DNA from: Planctomycetota bacterium
GTDB lineage: Bacteria; Planctomycetota; UBA1135; UBA2386
DNA: 64,000 nucleotides
NCBI GenBank assembly: GCA_019636245.1
Contig: JAHBXX010000019.1
Coordinates: 1 to 64,000 of the forward strand
Direction: 5' to 3'
Positions 16,523-25,663 of this stretch are shown one piece after another; the stretch's first letter is position 1, and each line of letters starts with the position of its first letter. Under the pieces are notes generated by a model that had not been told where the DNA came from, searched no databases, and saw only the letters and a list, made by a program, of their open reading frames with translations. The translations under genes were made by a program, and so were the position numbers.

Positions 16523-17382
16523 GCGTCCTCGCGGAACGGCGACGGCCCGGGCGGCAGCAACCCGCGCTCCCGACCGTGCCGCAGCAGCGTCTCGATCGCC
16601 CGCCGGCCGGCCTCGCCCAGGTCCTCGGTGTAGTCGTTGACGTAGAGCGCGATGTGGCGGTCGCAGACGTCGTCGGCGAGTTCCTGCGCGTGGGCGCGCA
16701 CGTAGGCGCGCGGGCGCAAAGGCTCGGCGCGGGCCACCGCCACCGAGCCGCGCAACAGGGCGCCGAGGTCGCGCACCGTCGGCGCCGGCAGGTCGCGTCG
16801 CGCCGCGATCACGCCGAGCGGCAACGGTCCGCCGGTGGCCCGTTCCCACAGCACGCCGAGGTCGGCCAGTTCGCGCAGACCGTGCTGCCGGTAGGTGAAG
16901 CGGCCCTCGTGGATCACGACCCCGGCCGCGCAGGTGCCGTCGGCGACGGCGGCCATGATGCGATCGAACGGCATCGGCACGAGTTCGCCGACCGGCTCGG
17001 CGAACGTCGCCAGCAGCAGGTTGGCGGTCGTCGCCAGGCCAGGGATCGCCACGCGGGCCGTCGCCAGGTCGGCGAGCCCACGCAGCGGCGACGTCTCGCG
17101 GCACACGACCAGCGGGCCGCAACCGAATCCGAGCGCGGCGCCGGCCGGCAGCACCGAGTAGTGCGGTGCGCGGGCGAGCGCCGGCAGGCTGAGCTTGGTC
17201 ACCGGCAGCGGATCCCGGCCGGCGATCGCGCGTTCGTTCAGCGTCTCGACGTCGGCGAGCCACGGCTCGAGTGCGAGTCCGCGCATGGCGACCTCGCCGT
17301 GCACCGCGGCCCAGAACGCGAAGGTGTCGTTCGGGCACGGCGAGAAACCGAACGGCAGCCGCTGCGCCGCCGCGCCGGCCAT
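16519..17382 (-). CDS. mqnD: 1,4-dihydroxy-6-naphthoate synthase (futalosine menaquinone pathway)
   Basis: 287 residues, the usual length. The family signature FGFSPCPNDTFAFW is at the N-terminus. Further conserved segments are DVETLNERA, VTKLSLPAL, GFGCGPLVV, GVVIHEGRFTY, LPLGVIAARRDL and YVNDYTEDLGE. MqnD converts cyclic dehypoxanthine futalosine to 1,4-dihydroxy-6-naphthoate, so this organism makes menaquinone by the futalosine route. Other mqn genes are not in the window. Its ATG shares a base with the subtilase TGA (TGATG). Confidence 0.9.
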   Translation of the reverse strand: MAGAAAQRLPFGFSPCPNDTFAFWAAVHGEVAMRGLALEPWLADVETLNERAIAGRDPLPVTKLSLPALARAPHYSVLPAGAALGFGCGPLVVCRETSPLRGLADLATARVAIPGLATTANLLLATFAEPVGELVPMPFDRIMAAVADGTCAAGVVIHEGRFTYRQHGLRELADLGVLWERATGGPLPLGVIAARRDLPAPTVRDLGALLRGSVAVARAEPLRPRAYVRAHAQELADDVCDRHIALYVNDYTEDLGEAGRRAIETLLRHGRERGLLPPGPSPFREDA

Positions 17383-19862
17383 CAGCGCAAGCGGGCGCGG
17401 TCGACGTTCGACACGGCGAGGATCTCGGGTCCGTTCCACAGCAGCAGCACGGCGTCCACCGTCAGGTTGTAGCTGGCCAGCCAGCTGACCCAACCCGGAT
17501 CGAAGGTGTAGGTCGCGTAAGGGTACTGCCCGCTGCCACCCGGGAGGAAATGGAATGGGTTGCCGACCGCCGCCGGCAGCTGGAAGAAGGCGGTGCTGAC
17601 CGCATCGTCCTCGAGACCGAAGAAGCGGCCGAAACCGAGGCCACGGCCGGTGTCGATCGAGATCACCGTGTGCCCCTCGGTCCAGCCCGAGGCGGGCAGG
17701 TTGCTGCACACCATCTGCAGCACGCCCGGGGCGTTGGCGATCATCTGCAGCCGCGGACCGGCGTCGTTGCGGAAGCCGCCGACCGGGTGCATCACCAGCG
17801 CGTAGTCGACGTCGAGCTGCGGCGTCTCGACCTTGCCGTCCTGCACGACCGAAGCGGCGGTCACTCGCACGAGGTAGCTGCCGGGCACCGGGTTCGCGAG
17901 GCACACCGTCTCGACGTTGTCGCGCGTGTTCGGCCCGCCGCCGGTCTTCGAGAACGGGTCGGCATCGAGGCCGTGGTTGCCCCACCACGCCAGGCCGTCG
18001 GCCACCCGCACGACCTGCAGGTCGAGGTCGTTGACCAGCTGGAACGCGGCGTTCGGCTGGCCGGCCGGATCGGCGTAGACCATGGTCACCCGGAACTCCG
18101 GCGTGCCCGGCAGGATCTGCACCCAGTACTCGCGCGTCTCGCCGAGTTGCAGCGTGTCGTACTCGTCGACGACCACCAGCGAACGGCGGTGGTCGTAGGC
18201 CCGCCGCACGTCGGGGAAGCCCCAGCCCTGGTGGGTGCGCGTCAGGTCGTCCGTCGTGCCGGCGAACGGATACTGCCTCGCCGTGTTGCACAGGAGCGCC
18301 TTGCTGGTCGTCATGTGCGGCCGGTTGAAGAACCGGTTGGTGACGGTCGCCGGCAGCGGCAGCGGATTGCCGAACAACCCGTCGGTGAACATCTGCTGCA
18401 GCAGGCCAATGTGGCCGGCGACCATCGGCGCCGCCGCCGAGGTGCCGCCGAAGTTCGGCACGTGGTCGCCGGCCACGTAGCCGGCGACCCCGACCAGGTC
18501 GGTCGTCAGCACGCTGTCGTAGTAGCCGACCGCGTCGGGCTTCCAGCGGCCGTCGCTGGCCGGACCGATGCTGGCCGCCGTCGGATCACCAAGGGCGTTC
18601 CAGCGGTCGTTGCCGGGCAGCGCGTCGTTGCCGTGCTTGATGCCGCCGACCGAGATCGAGTTCTTCGCCCACGCCTCGGGCCGCGCCAGCTGGTTGCCGT
18701 TGTTGCCCATGCTGTTGACGCGCGTGAGGTCGCTGTCGAACAGGGCGTCGTCCATCGCCTGCGAGACGCTGTTGTAGATCGTCGTCTGCGCCGCCCCCCA
18801 GCTCGCCGTCGCCAGCATCGACCGCCAGGGCTGCACCGGATCGACGCTGCCCTGGATCTGCGCGTAGTGCGTCGCCGACGTGTAGCTGCCCTCGACGACG
18901 ATCGCGTGCGGCAGCAAGCCGCGCGCCGCGGGGTTGGTGGCGCCGCTGCCCGCGGCGATGCCGGCGGTGGCATGCCCGTGCGCGTCGATGCCGTCCGCGC
19001 CACGCACCAGCACGCGGCCGACCAGGTCGGGGTGCGACTGCTCCAGCGACTCGGTGACCTCGATGCGCACGCCCTGGCCGCGGTAGGCGGCCATCGTCTC
19101 GATGTAGTTCGCCCCGCCCTGCACGCGCGCGTTGTCCATGTCGAAGCCGTCGGGCCCGGCGAGGTCCGCCCAGGTGACGGTGTCGTGGTCGAGCACGGCC
19201 AGCAGCTGCGCCGGCGTCAGCGCCACGCGCACCATCGTCGAGCCCTCGCAGGGTGCCACCACCTGGCCGCCGGCGAGCAGCACCTGCTGCAGGCAGGCGA
19301 TGCGATCGCCCTTCGCCGCCAGCACCAGGTTGCAGACCACCGGCGCGTTGCCGCCGGCCTGCAGGACGGCGCCCAGGTCGGGATCGAGTTTGCAGGCGTT
19401 CGGCAGGCCGCCGATCCAGCGCACGCACGGCAGCGCCGCCAGCGCCGCCGCGACGCCGGCGTCGCAGCGCACGAACAGGGCGTTGGCGGGCAGGTAGTGC
19501 AGGATCTCGGCGCCGGCGGCGGTCACCGCCTCGCGGTAGGCGCCCAGCACCTGGGTGTGGAACTGCACCAGCCGCAGCCGGCTGGCGGCCGGCACGCCGA
19601 ACGGCGGCGGGAACGACGGCACCCCGAGCAGCGGATCGAAGGAGACCAGCCGGAAGTGCAGGCGATCGTCGGGCTGCCGCAGCGGCCGCCAGCTCAGGCC
19701 GCCGTCCTCGCTCCAGTCGGCATGCGGCCCGTCGGCCGCGAGCAGGCGACGCACGGAAACACCCTGCACCGCGAACTCGTAGGGAGCGCCTGGAATCGCC
19801 TGGGCCATGGCATGGACAGAGAGCCAGACGGCCACGGCGGCGAACAGTGGGCGGGAGACCAT
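17382..19862 (-). CDS. Secreted subtilisin-like serine protease (S8) with C-terminal beta domain
   Basis: 826 residues from ATG 19862, which begins the signal peptide (MVSRPLFAAVAVWLSVHAMA); the upstream in-frame ATG at 19967 would bury it. The first 250 residues are a long propeptide-like region. The protease motifs are HGHATAGIAAG (His), FGGTSAAAPMVAGH (Ser) and an oxyanion Asn in NSMGNNGN. At the Asp position (usually VxDTG) the sequence reads RIEVTESLEQSHPDL, so Glu may replace Asp. A jelly-roll domain follows (YWVQILPGTPEFRVTMVYAD ... LVNDLDLQV). A TACTCT hexamer lies 28 nt upstream. Confidence 0.85.
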   Translation of the reverse strand: MVSRPLFAAVAVWLSVHAMAQAIPGAPYEFAVQGVSVRRLLAADGPHADWSEDGGLSWRPLRQPDDRLHFRLVSFDPLLGVPSFPPPFGVPAASRLRLVQFHTQVLGAYREAVTAAGAEILHYLPANALFVRCDAGVAAALAALPCVRWIGGLPNACKLDPDLGAVLQAGGNAPVVCNLVLAAKGDRIACLQQVLLAGGQVVAPCEGSTMVRVALTPAQLLAVLDHDTVTWADLAGPDGFDMDNARVQGGANYIETMAAYRGQGVRIEVTESLEQSHPDLVGRVLVRGADGIDAHGHATAGIAAGSGATNPAARGLLPHAIVVEGSYTSATHYAQIQGSVDPVQPWRSMLATASWGAAQTTIYNSVSQAMDDALFDSDLTRVNSMGNNGNQLARPEAWAKNSISVGGIKHGNDALPGNDRWNALGDPTAASIGPASDGRWKPDAVGYYDSVLTTDLVGVAGYVAGDHVPNFGGTSAAAPMVAGHIGLLQQMFTDGLFGNPLPLPATVTNRFFNRPHMTTSKALLCNTARQYPFAGTTDDLTRTHQGWGFPDVRRAYDHRRSLVVVDEYDTLQLGETREYWVQILPGTPEFRVTMVYADPAGQPNAAFQLVNDLDLQVVRVADGLAWWGNHGLDADPFSKTGGGPNTRDNVETVCLANPVPGSYLVRVTAASVVQDGKVETPQLDVDYALVMHPVGGFRNDAGPRLQMIANAPGVLQMVCSNLPASGWTEGHTVISIDTGRGLGFGRFFGLEDDAVSTAFFQLPAAVGNPFHFLPGGSGQYPYATYTFDPGWVSWLASYNLTVDAVLLLWNGPEILAVSNVDRARLR

Positions 19863-19890
19863 TGGGGTGCGGACGGACGCGGGCGGCCGC

Positions 19891-19896
19891 AGAGTA
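19891..19896 (-). promoter_or_regulatory. Candidate -10 element of the subtilase operon
   Basis: TACTCT on the minus strand, 28 nt before ATG 19862. It would give a leader of about 20 nt. The 234 bases between this operon and pyrC hold no other gene. Confidence 0.4.
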
Positions 19897-20082
19897 TGGC
19901 CCAGGATGCCGATGGGGCCAATGGGCCTGCGCGCGCACGACCGGCGCGGCGCCGACCTTGCCGCCATCTTGACGCCCTGTTGGTCGATCCCGCTCCGGGA
20001 CGACGCCCCTCCGGGCCAGCGCCGGCGCCGCTTCGCCCCACCGCATCGCGGCGCCCTGATGCCGGCGCCACGGGCGCCACGC

Positions 20083-20088
20083 TATCGT
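20083..20088 (+). promoter_or_regulatory. -10-like element of pyrC, probable leaderless start
   Basis: TATCGT, 8 nt before the pyrC ATG. No Shine-Dalgarno. The opposite strand reads TAGCGT over the same bases, so the element could fire both ways. Confidence 0.5.
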
Positions 20089-20096
20089 CCGCGGCG

Positions 20097-21134
20097 ATGC
20101 AGCTCCGCCTCACCCGCCCCGACGACTGGCACCTGCACCTGCGCGACGGGGCCGCACTCGCCGCGGTGCTCGGCGACACCGCGGCGCGCTTCGGCCGTGC
20201 CATCGTGATGCCGAACCTGAAACCGCCGGTGACCACGGTCGCGCTGGCGCAGGCCTACCGCAACCGCATCCTGGCCGCGCTGCCGCCCGGCGCCCGCTTC
20301 GAGCCGCTGATGACGCTCTACCTGACCGAGCGCACGCCGCCGTTCGAGATCGAGGCGGCCGTGCGCAGCGGCTGCGTGCACGCGGTGAAGTACTACCCGG
20401 CGGGCGCCACCACCAACGCCGACCACGGCGTCGCCGACTGGCGGCGGGTCCGGCCGACGCTGGCGGCGATGGAACGCCTGCGGCTGCCGCTCCTGCTGCA
20501 CGGCGAGGTCACCGACGCCGACGTCGATGCGTTCGATCGCGAGCGCGTGTTCGTCGAGCGCGAACTGCAGCCGCTGCGCCGCGAGTTCCCCGGCCTGCGC
20601 CTCGTGCTCGAGCACGTGACCACCGCCGAGGCGGTCGACTTCGTGCGCGGCGCCGGCCCGGACACGGCGGCGACGATCACCGCCCACCACCTGCTGTGGA
20701 ACCGCAACGCGCTCTTCCTGGGCGGCCTGCGGCCGCACGCGTACTGCCTGCCGGTGCTGAAGCGCGAGCGCCACCGCCAGGCCCTGGTCGCCGCCGCCAC
20801 CGGCGGCGAGCCGAGGTTCTTCCTCGGCACCGACAGCGCGCCGCATGCGCGCGCCGCGAAGGAGTCCGACTGCGGCTGCGCCGGCATCTACACCGCGCAT
20901 GCCGCGATCGAACTCTACGCCGAGGCGTTCGAAGCCGCCGGCCGGCTCGACCGGCTCGAGGCGTTCGCCAGCTGGCACGGCGCCGACTTCTACGGCCTGC
21001 CGCGCAACGGCGGCACGATCACGCTCGAGCGCCGCGCCTGGACGGTGCCGGCGACGTTGCCGTTCGGCGACGGCGAGCTGGTGCCGATGCGCGCCGGGCA
21101 GACGGTCGCGTGGCGCCTCGTGCCTTCGGCCTGA
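20097..21134 (+). CDS. pyrC: Dihydroorotase, class II
   Basis: 345 residues, full length. The metal-site residues are all visible: DDWHLHLRDG (two His), the carbamylated Lys in AVKYYPAGATTN, LLLHGEV, LVLEHVTT and GTDSAPH (Asp). AHHLLWNRN and the substrate-loop residues are also kept, so it should be active. It closes the dihydroorotate ring in pyrimidine synthesis. It appears to be transcribed alone, from TATCGT just upstream, with a universal stress protein gene 59 bases downstream on the same strand. Confidence 0.95.
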   Translation: MQLRLTRPDDWHLHLRDGAALAAVLGDTAARFGRAIVMPNLKPPVTTVALAQAYRNRILAALPPGARFEPLMTLYLTERTPPFEIEAAVRSGCVHAVKYYPAGATTNADHGVADWRRVRPTLAAMERLRLPLLLHGEVTDADVDAFDRERVFVERELQPLRREFPGLRLVLEHVTTAEAVDFVRGAGPDTAATITAHHLLWNRNALFLGGLRPHAYCLPVLKRERHRQALVAAATGGEPRFFLGTDSAPHARAAKESDCGCAGIYTAHAAIELYAEAFEAAGRLDRLEAFASWHGADFYGLPRNGGTITLERRAWTVPATLPFGDGELVPMRAGQTVAWRLVPSA

Positions 21135-21193
21135 CCGCGGCCGATCGACGCGAACCCCTGGCCCGCTCACGCCCGCTCGGCGATCCTCAGGCC

Positions 21194-21604
21194 ATGGCCG
21201 AACTCTGGGTCGCGACCGATCTCTCGCCCGCCGCCGACGCCGCCATGGAACTCGGCTGCCGCTGGGCCCGCGCGCTCGGCGCCGACCTGGTGCTGCTGCA
21301 CGTCGTGCACGATCCGGTGCTGGCGCCGGCGTTCACCCACGACGCGCTCGGCGACGCAGCCGCGGCGCGCGAACGCCTGCAGCGGTTCGCCTCCGCCCAG
21401 CCCGACCTGCGCTGCCGCGTCGAGGTGCACGCCGCCGAGGACGTGGTGCCGGCGATCGTCACGGCCGCGGCGCGCGCCGACTACCTGTTCGTCGGTTCGC
21501 ACGGCCGCTCGGGCTTCCAGCGGCTGCGGCTCGGCTCGGTGGCGACGGCCGTGCTGCGCCAGGCCACGGTGCCGGTCGTCTGCCTGCCGCCCGTCGACCG
21601 GTGA
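21194..21604 (+). CDS. Universal stress protein (UspA family)
   Basis: 136 residues. The start of the fold is LWVATDLSPAADAAMELG. The ATP-binding signature is present near the C-terminus: VGSHGRSGFQRLRLGSVATAV, fitting G-x2-G-x9-G-S/T. It probably binds ATP. It follows pyrC by 59 nt with no obvious promoter of its own, so read-through is possible. A second USP gene lies at 39368. Confidence 0.85.
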   Translation: MAELWVATDLSPAADAAMELGCRWARALGADLVLLHVVHDPVLAPAFTHDALGDAAAARERLQRFASAQPDLRCRVEVHAAEDVVPAIVTAAARADYLFVGSHGRSGFQRLRLGSVATAVLRQATVPVVCLPPVDR

Positions 21605-21628
21605 CGCGGCGGCAGGGACCGCCGCGCT

Positions 21629-22685
21629 TCAGCCGCGCTGCAGCGAGGCCATGTCGATGCAGAAGCGGTACTTCACGTCGGACCTCAGCAACCGCGCGTA
21701 GGCCTCGTTCGCCTGCTGGATCGCGATCACCTCGACGTCGGCGGTGATGCCGGGCGCCGCAGAAGTCGAGCATCTCCTGGGTCTCGGCGATGCCGCCGAT
21801 CAGCGAGCCGGCGAGGCGACGGCGCCCGAACAGGAGGCTGAACGCCGACACCGGGATCGGCTTCTCGGGCGCGCCGACCAGGGTCAGGGTGCCGTCGTGC
21901 GCGAGCAGGTTCAGGTAGGCGTTGAGGTCGTGGTCGGCGCTGACGGTGTCGAGCACGAAGTGGAGGCTGCCGGCGTGCCGCTGCATCGCCGCGGCGTCGC
22001 GCGAGTCCACGACCTCGTCGGCGCCGAGACGCCGCGCGTCCTCGCCCTTCGCCGGCGAGGTGGTGAACACGACCGTGTGGGCGCCGAACGCGTGCGCGAA
22101 CTTGACGCCCATGTGGCCGAGGCCGCCGAGGCCGACGATGCCGACCTTCTGGCCCTTCCCGACGCCGAACCGCCGCATCGGCGACCAGGTGGTGATGCCG
22201 GCGCACAACAGCGGCGCGGCGCCGGCGGGATCCAGGTTGGCGGGCACGCGCAGCACGAAGTGCTCGTCGACGACGATGCTGGCCGAGTAGCCGCCGTAGG
22301 TCACGCCGCCGAGGTGTCGGTCGGGCCCGTTGAAGGTGAAGACGGCGTTGGCGCACAGGTTCTCGAGGCCGCCCCGGCACTGCGGGCAGGTGCGGTCGGA
22401 ATCGACCAGGCAGCCGACCGCGACCAGGTCGCCCGGCCGGTGCGAGGTCACCGCGCGCCCCACCTTCACGACGCGGCCCAGGATCTCGTGGCCGGGCACG
22501 ATCGGGTAGGTCGTCGGCATGACGCCGCTCCACTCGTTGCGCACCGAGTGCAGGTCGGAGTGGCAGATGCCGCAGAACAGGATGTCGATCTGCACGTCGC
22601 GATCGCCGGGGTCGCGCCGAGGGATGGAGATCGGCGCCAGCGGCGAGGTGGCGCTGGCAGCGGCGTAGGCCTTGGTGGAGTACAT
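21629..22685 (-). pseudogene. Zinc-dependent alcohol dehydrogenase (cinnamyl-alcohol type), frameshifted near the 3' end
   Basis: The N-terminal 290 residues are an intact medium-chain dehydrogenase: CGICHSDLH and GHE (catalytic Zn), a structural zinc set with CPQCRGGLENLC, and the Rossmann motif GLGGLGHMG. The frame breaks at about 21751-21756, after LDFCGA. The continuation GITADVEVI ... NEAYARLLRSDVKYRFCIDM lies in another frame and ends at TGA 21629-21631. By alignment length, two missing bases explain the break best. Without repair the protein ends in an unrelated long tail. It may be a recent mutation or a sequencing error. A TACGCT hexamer lies 31 nt upstream (22717-22722). Confidence 0.8.
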
Positions 22686-22716
22686 GGGGGCGAGGGGGTC
22701 GAAGCGGTCGAGTGAC

Positions 22717-22722
22717 AGCGTA
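22717..22722 (-). promoter_or_regulatory. Candidate -10 element of the alcohol dehydrogenase gene
   Basis: TACGCT on the minus strand, 31 nt before ATG 22685. Confidence 0.35.
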
Positions 22723-22772
22723 ACGAGCCCGACGGCATCGGCGGCCCCGTGGGGGCGGGGAGCCAGGGGACG

Positions 22773-22792
22773 ACCTGCCGCATCGGGCAGGT
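22773..22792 (-). terminator. Perfect hairpin downstream of tRNA-Gly
   Basis: ACCTGCC (22773-22779) and GGCAGGT (22786-22792) form a 7-bp perfect stem with a six-base loop. It lies about 70 nt past the 3' end of the minus-strand tRNA and before the dehydrogenase promoter. No U tract. Confidence 0.4.
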
Positions 22793-22863
22793 TCAGGTCT
22801 TCCCATCCGCTCGCGCCCGCGCCTGGCGCGCAGGCAAACCCTCGATCCCGGCCAGACGAAAAC

Positions 22864-22938
22864 TGGAGCGGGTGATGAGATTCGAACTCACGACCCTCAC
22901 GTTGGCAACGTGATGCTCTACCACTGAGCTACACCCGC
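22864..22938 (-). tRNA. tRNA-Gly (anticodon GCC), CCA encoded
   Basis: The minus strand folds into a full cloverleaf. Acceptor GCGGGTG pairs with CACCCGC. The D arm carries AGCTCAGTGGTAGAGC. Anticodon stem CACGT/ACGTG holds loop TTGCCAA, so the anticodon is GCC (Gly). The T arm is GTGAG TTCGAAT CTCAT. The discriminator base is T and CCA is encoded at 22864-22866. It stands alone between the dehydrogenase and the acyl-CoA ligase. Confidence 0.97.
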
Positions 22939-23100
22939 ACCGTGCGTCGGCGCCGGCCACGAGCGCTTTTCGGGCGCCCGGGTTGACCCGGCGATCGAGG
23001 GGGCGCTTTCGTATGGATTCCGGCCGTGGATGTCAAGCGTCCCAACCAGGTTCCGCGCCCCCGCCGTGACCCCCACCCACGCCCGCAGCGCCTCGATTCC

Positions 23101-24900
23101 ATGGCAGCCCCGATGACCTTCGCCGCCCTCGCCGCGAGCGCCCGCGACCACGGCCACCGCACCTTCCTGCCGCGCCGCCGCGCGCAGCTGCCGGAGCCGG
23201 TCACCTTCGCCGACCTCGCCGCGGACGTGGACCGCCTGGCCATCGCCCTGCTCGACCTGGGCGTGCGCCGCGGCGACCGCATCGGCCTGATCGCCGAGAA
23301 CCGCTACGAATGGCTGCTCGTCGACCTGGCGCTGGCCAGCATCGGCGCCATCGACGTGCCGCGCGGCGTCGACACCTCGCCAGCGGAGTTGCAGTTCATC
23401 CTGCGCCACAGCGGCTGCCGCCTCGCCCTGGTCGACGACGACCGCGTGGCGCACGAGCTGCTGCGCGGCACCGACCGCGCGCCGCAGCTCGAACGGGTCG
23501 TCGTCATGCAGGACCGGAGCAGCGTGCCGGAAACCGGCACCCTGGCCGCGCTGCTGCAGCGCGGCGCCGAACTGCTGCCGGCGCAGCAGCCGCGCCTCGA
23601 CGAGGCGCGCGCCGCCGTGCAACCCGACGACCTGCTGACGATCGTCTACACCAGCGGCACCACCGCCGAACCGAAGGGCGTGATGCTGACGCACGGCAAC
23701 GTGCTGGCGAACCTGCACACCGTGCAGCGCGTGCTGCACATCACCGCCGCGGACTCGTTCCTCAGCGTGCTGCCGGCGTGGCACATGTACGAGCGCATCA
23801 TGGACTACCTGGCGCTCGCCACCGGCGCGCAGCTGGTCTACACCGACCGCCGCCGCATCAAGGACGATCTCGCGGCGGTGCGGCCGACGGTGTTCGCCGC
23901 CGTGCCGCGCATCTGGGAGATGCTGCACGACGGCCTCGTGGGCCACGCGCAGAAGCTGACCGGCCTGCGCGGACGGCTGTTGCGGCAGGGGCTCGGGCTG
24001 TCGCGCCTGGTCGGCGGCGGCCGCGGCCACCTGGGCCACCGCCTGCTGCACGCCGGCGCCCGCGCGCTGGTCCTGCGCAAGGTGCTGCAGGCGTTCGGCG
24101 GTCGCCTGCGCCTGTGCGTGAGCGGCGGCGGCGCGCTGCCGCGGCACGTCGACGAGACGCTGCTCGGCATCGGCCTGCCGCTGCGCAACGGCTACGGGCT
24201 GACCGAGACCAGCCCGGTCGCCTCGGTGCGCCTGCCGCGGCAGACCGATCCGGGCCACATCGGTCCGCCGCTGCCGGACACGGCGATCGAGGCGCGGCGG
24301 CCGGACGGCAGCCGCTGCGCGCCCGGCGAGGTCGGCGTGCTGTGGATCCGCGGTCCGCAGGTGATGCGCGGCTACTACGACAACCCGCGCAAGACAGCCG
24401 AGGTGCTGACCCCGGACGGCTGGTTCAACAGCGGCGACCTCGGCCACGTCGACGACCGCGGCAACGTCTGGATCACCGGCCGGGCGAAGGACACGATCGT
24501 GCTCGCCAGCGGCGAGAACGTCGAACCGGAGCCGGTCGAAACGCTGGTCAAGACCTCGCCGTGGATCGAGCAGGCCGTCTGCGTGGGCCAGGACCAGAAG
24601 GGCCTCGGTGCCCTGCTGGTGCCGGCCCTCGAGGCGCTCGAACGGGAGATCCCGCGCGAGCAGTGGGACGAGCGCCTGGGCCTGCTGCACGGCCGCGCCG
24701 TGCGCGACCTGCTGCGCCGCGAACTGGACCGCCTGCTGGTGCGCGAGAACGGCTGCCGGCCGTGCGACCGCGTCGTCGCGTTCGCCGTGCTGGCGGCGCC
24801 GATGACGCCGGAGAACGGCCTCCTGACGCAGACCCTGAAGGTGCGCCGGCACGTGGTCGCCGAGCGCTTCGCCGCCGTGATCAGCGCGCTGTACGACTGA
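23101..24900 (+). CDS. Long-chain acyl-CoA synthetase (AMP-forming)
   Basis: 599 residues from ATG 23101; an in-frame ATG at 23026 would add a Pro/Arg-rich stretch that looks non-coding. The adenylate-forming motifs are complete: YTSGTTAEPKGVMLTHGN (P-loop), WHMYERI, GYGLTETSP, GWFNSGDLG, GRAKDTIVLASGENVEP, and a C-terminal LTQTLKVRRH in which Lys sits at the catalytic A10-type site. It activates fatty acids to acyl-CoA via acyl-AMP. It has no membrane segment. Its last 20 bases overlap the end of thiD on the other strand. Confidence 0.9.
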   Translation: MAAPMTFAALAASARDHGHRTFLPRRRAQLPEPVTFADLAADVDRLAIALLDLGVRRGDRIGLIAENRYEWLLVDLALASIGAIDVPRGVDTSPAELQFILRHSGCRLALVDDDRVAHELLRGTDRAPQLERVVVMQDRSSVPETGTLAALLQRGAELLPAQQPRLDEARAAVQPDDLLTIVYTSGTTAEPKGVMLTHGNVLANLHTVQRVLHITAADSFLSVLPAWHMYERIMDYLALATGAQLVYTDRRRIKDDLAAVRPTVFAAVPRIWEMLHDGLVGHAQKLTGLRGRLLRQGLGLSRLVGGGRGHLGHRLLHAGARALVLRKVLQAFGGRLRLCVSGGGALPRHVDETLLGIGLPLRNGYGLTETSPVASVRLPRQTDPGHIGPPLPDTAIEARRPDGSRCAPGEVGVLWIRGPQVMRGYYDNPRKTAEVLTPDGWFNSGDLGHVDDRGNVWITGRAKDTIVLASGENVEPEPVETLVKTSPWIEQAVCVGQDQKGLGALLVPALEALEREIPREQWDERLGLLHGRAVRDLLRRELDRLLVRENGCRPCDRVVAFAVLAAPMTPENGLLTQTLKVRRHVVAERFAAVISALYD

Positions 24901-25663
24901 CGGCGGACGGCGGCGAAGCCAGCGGCAGGCAGCGCGGCAGGCCGTCGCCGGACGCCGGCCCGAGCTGGCGCAGCAGGTCGTGCAGCCAGTCCCCCGCCAG
25001 CCGGCAGGCCGAGGCGAGCTCGTCGCCATGCGCGAGCCGCGCGGCGATCGCGGTCGCCAGCGCGCAGCCGGTGCCGCGCACGGGACCGACCGGCAGCCGC
25101 GGCCGACGCCAGCGGTGCACGGCCCCATGGGCCAGCGTCAACACGTCGTCGCAGTCCGGGCCGTCGCCGTGGCCGCCCTTGGCCAGCACCGCGGCGTGGC
25201 CCGGCCACGCACCGGCCCCACCGGCCAGCGCGGCCGCCTCGGGTGCGTTGGGCAGCAGCAGCGACGCCAGCGGCAGCAGGTGCACGCGGTAGGCCGCCAC
25301 CAGGTCCGGGTCCGGCCCGGCGCCGGGCGCGGTCGAGACCAGCACCGGATCGACGACGATCGGCACGCGATCGCGCAGCGGCGCCAGCGCCGCGGCGACA
25401 CCCGCCGCCGTCGCCGCGTCGGCGAGCATGCCCACCTTGACGGCGTGCACGTCGCCGTCGGCGAGGGCGGCGGCGAACGCCGCCTGCCAGGCCGCCGCCG
25501 CCGGCGCATGGCGCGCCGTGAACTGGCGCCCGTTCTGCACCGTCCACGCCGTCGCGACCGGCAGGACCTGGCAGCCGTGCTGCGCGGCGACGATCGCGTC
25601 GACCGTGAGGCCGGCGCCGCCGGAGGGATCGAGCCCACCGAGCAGCAGGAGGCGCCGCGTCAC
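24881..25663 (-). CDS. thiD: Hydroxymethylpyrimidine kinase / HMP-phosphate kinase
   Basis: 260 residues, typical for ThiD. The GTG start overlaps the stop of the upstream SBBP gene (GTGA). Family motifs: GGLDPSGGAGLTVD at the N-terminus, VKVGMLAD, VVDPVLVS, LLPNAPEAAAL, VLAKGGHGDG and the anion-hole VRGTGCALATAIAA. It phosphorylates HMP for thiamine pyrophosphate synthesis. Coupling to a large secreted protein gene is odd for a biosynthetic enzyme. There is no TPP riboswitch before it. Confidence 0.9.
   Translation of the reverse strand: MTRRLLLLGGLDPSGGAGLTVDAIVAAQHGCQVLPVATAWTVQNGRQFTARHAPAAAAWQAAFAAALADGDVHAVKVGMLADAATAAGVAAALAPLRDRVPIVVDPVLVSTAPGAGPDPDLVAAYRVHLLPLASLLLPNAPEAAALAGGAGAWPGHAAVLAKGGHGDGPDCDDVLTLAHGAVHRWRRPRLPVGPVRGTGCALATAIAARLAHGDELASACRLAGDWLHDLLRQLGPASGDGLPRCLPLASPPSAVSRTAR

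Noticed and set aside
22740..22800. Possible riboswitch upstream of tRNA-Gly/dehydrogenase
   Set aside because: Only a simple hairpin (22773-22792) is present; no conserved TPP, glycine or cobalamin core was found.
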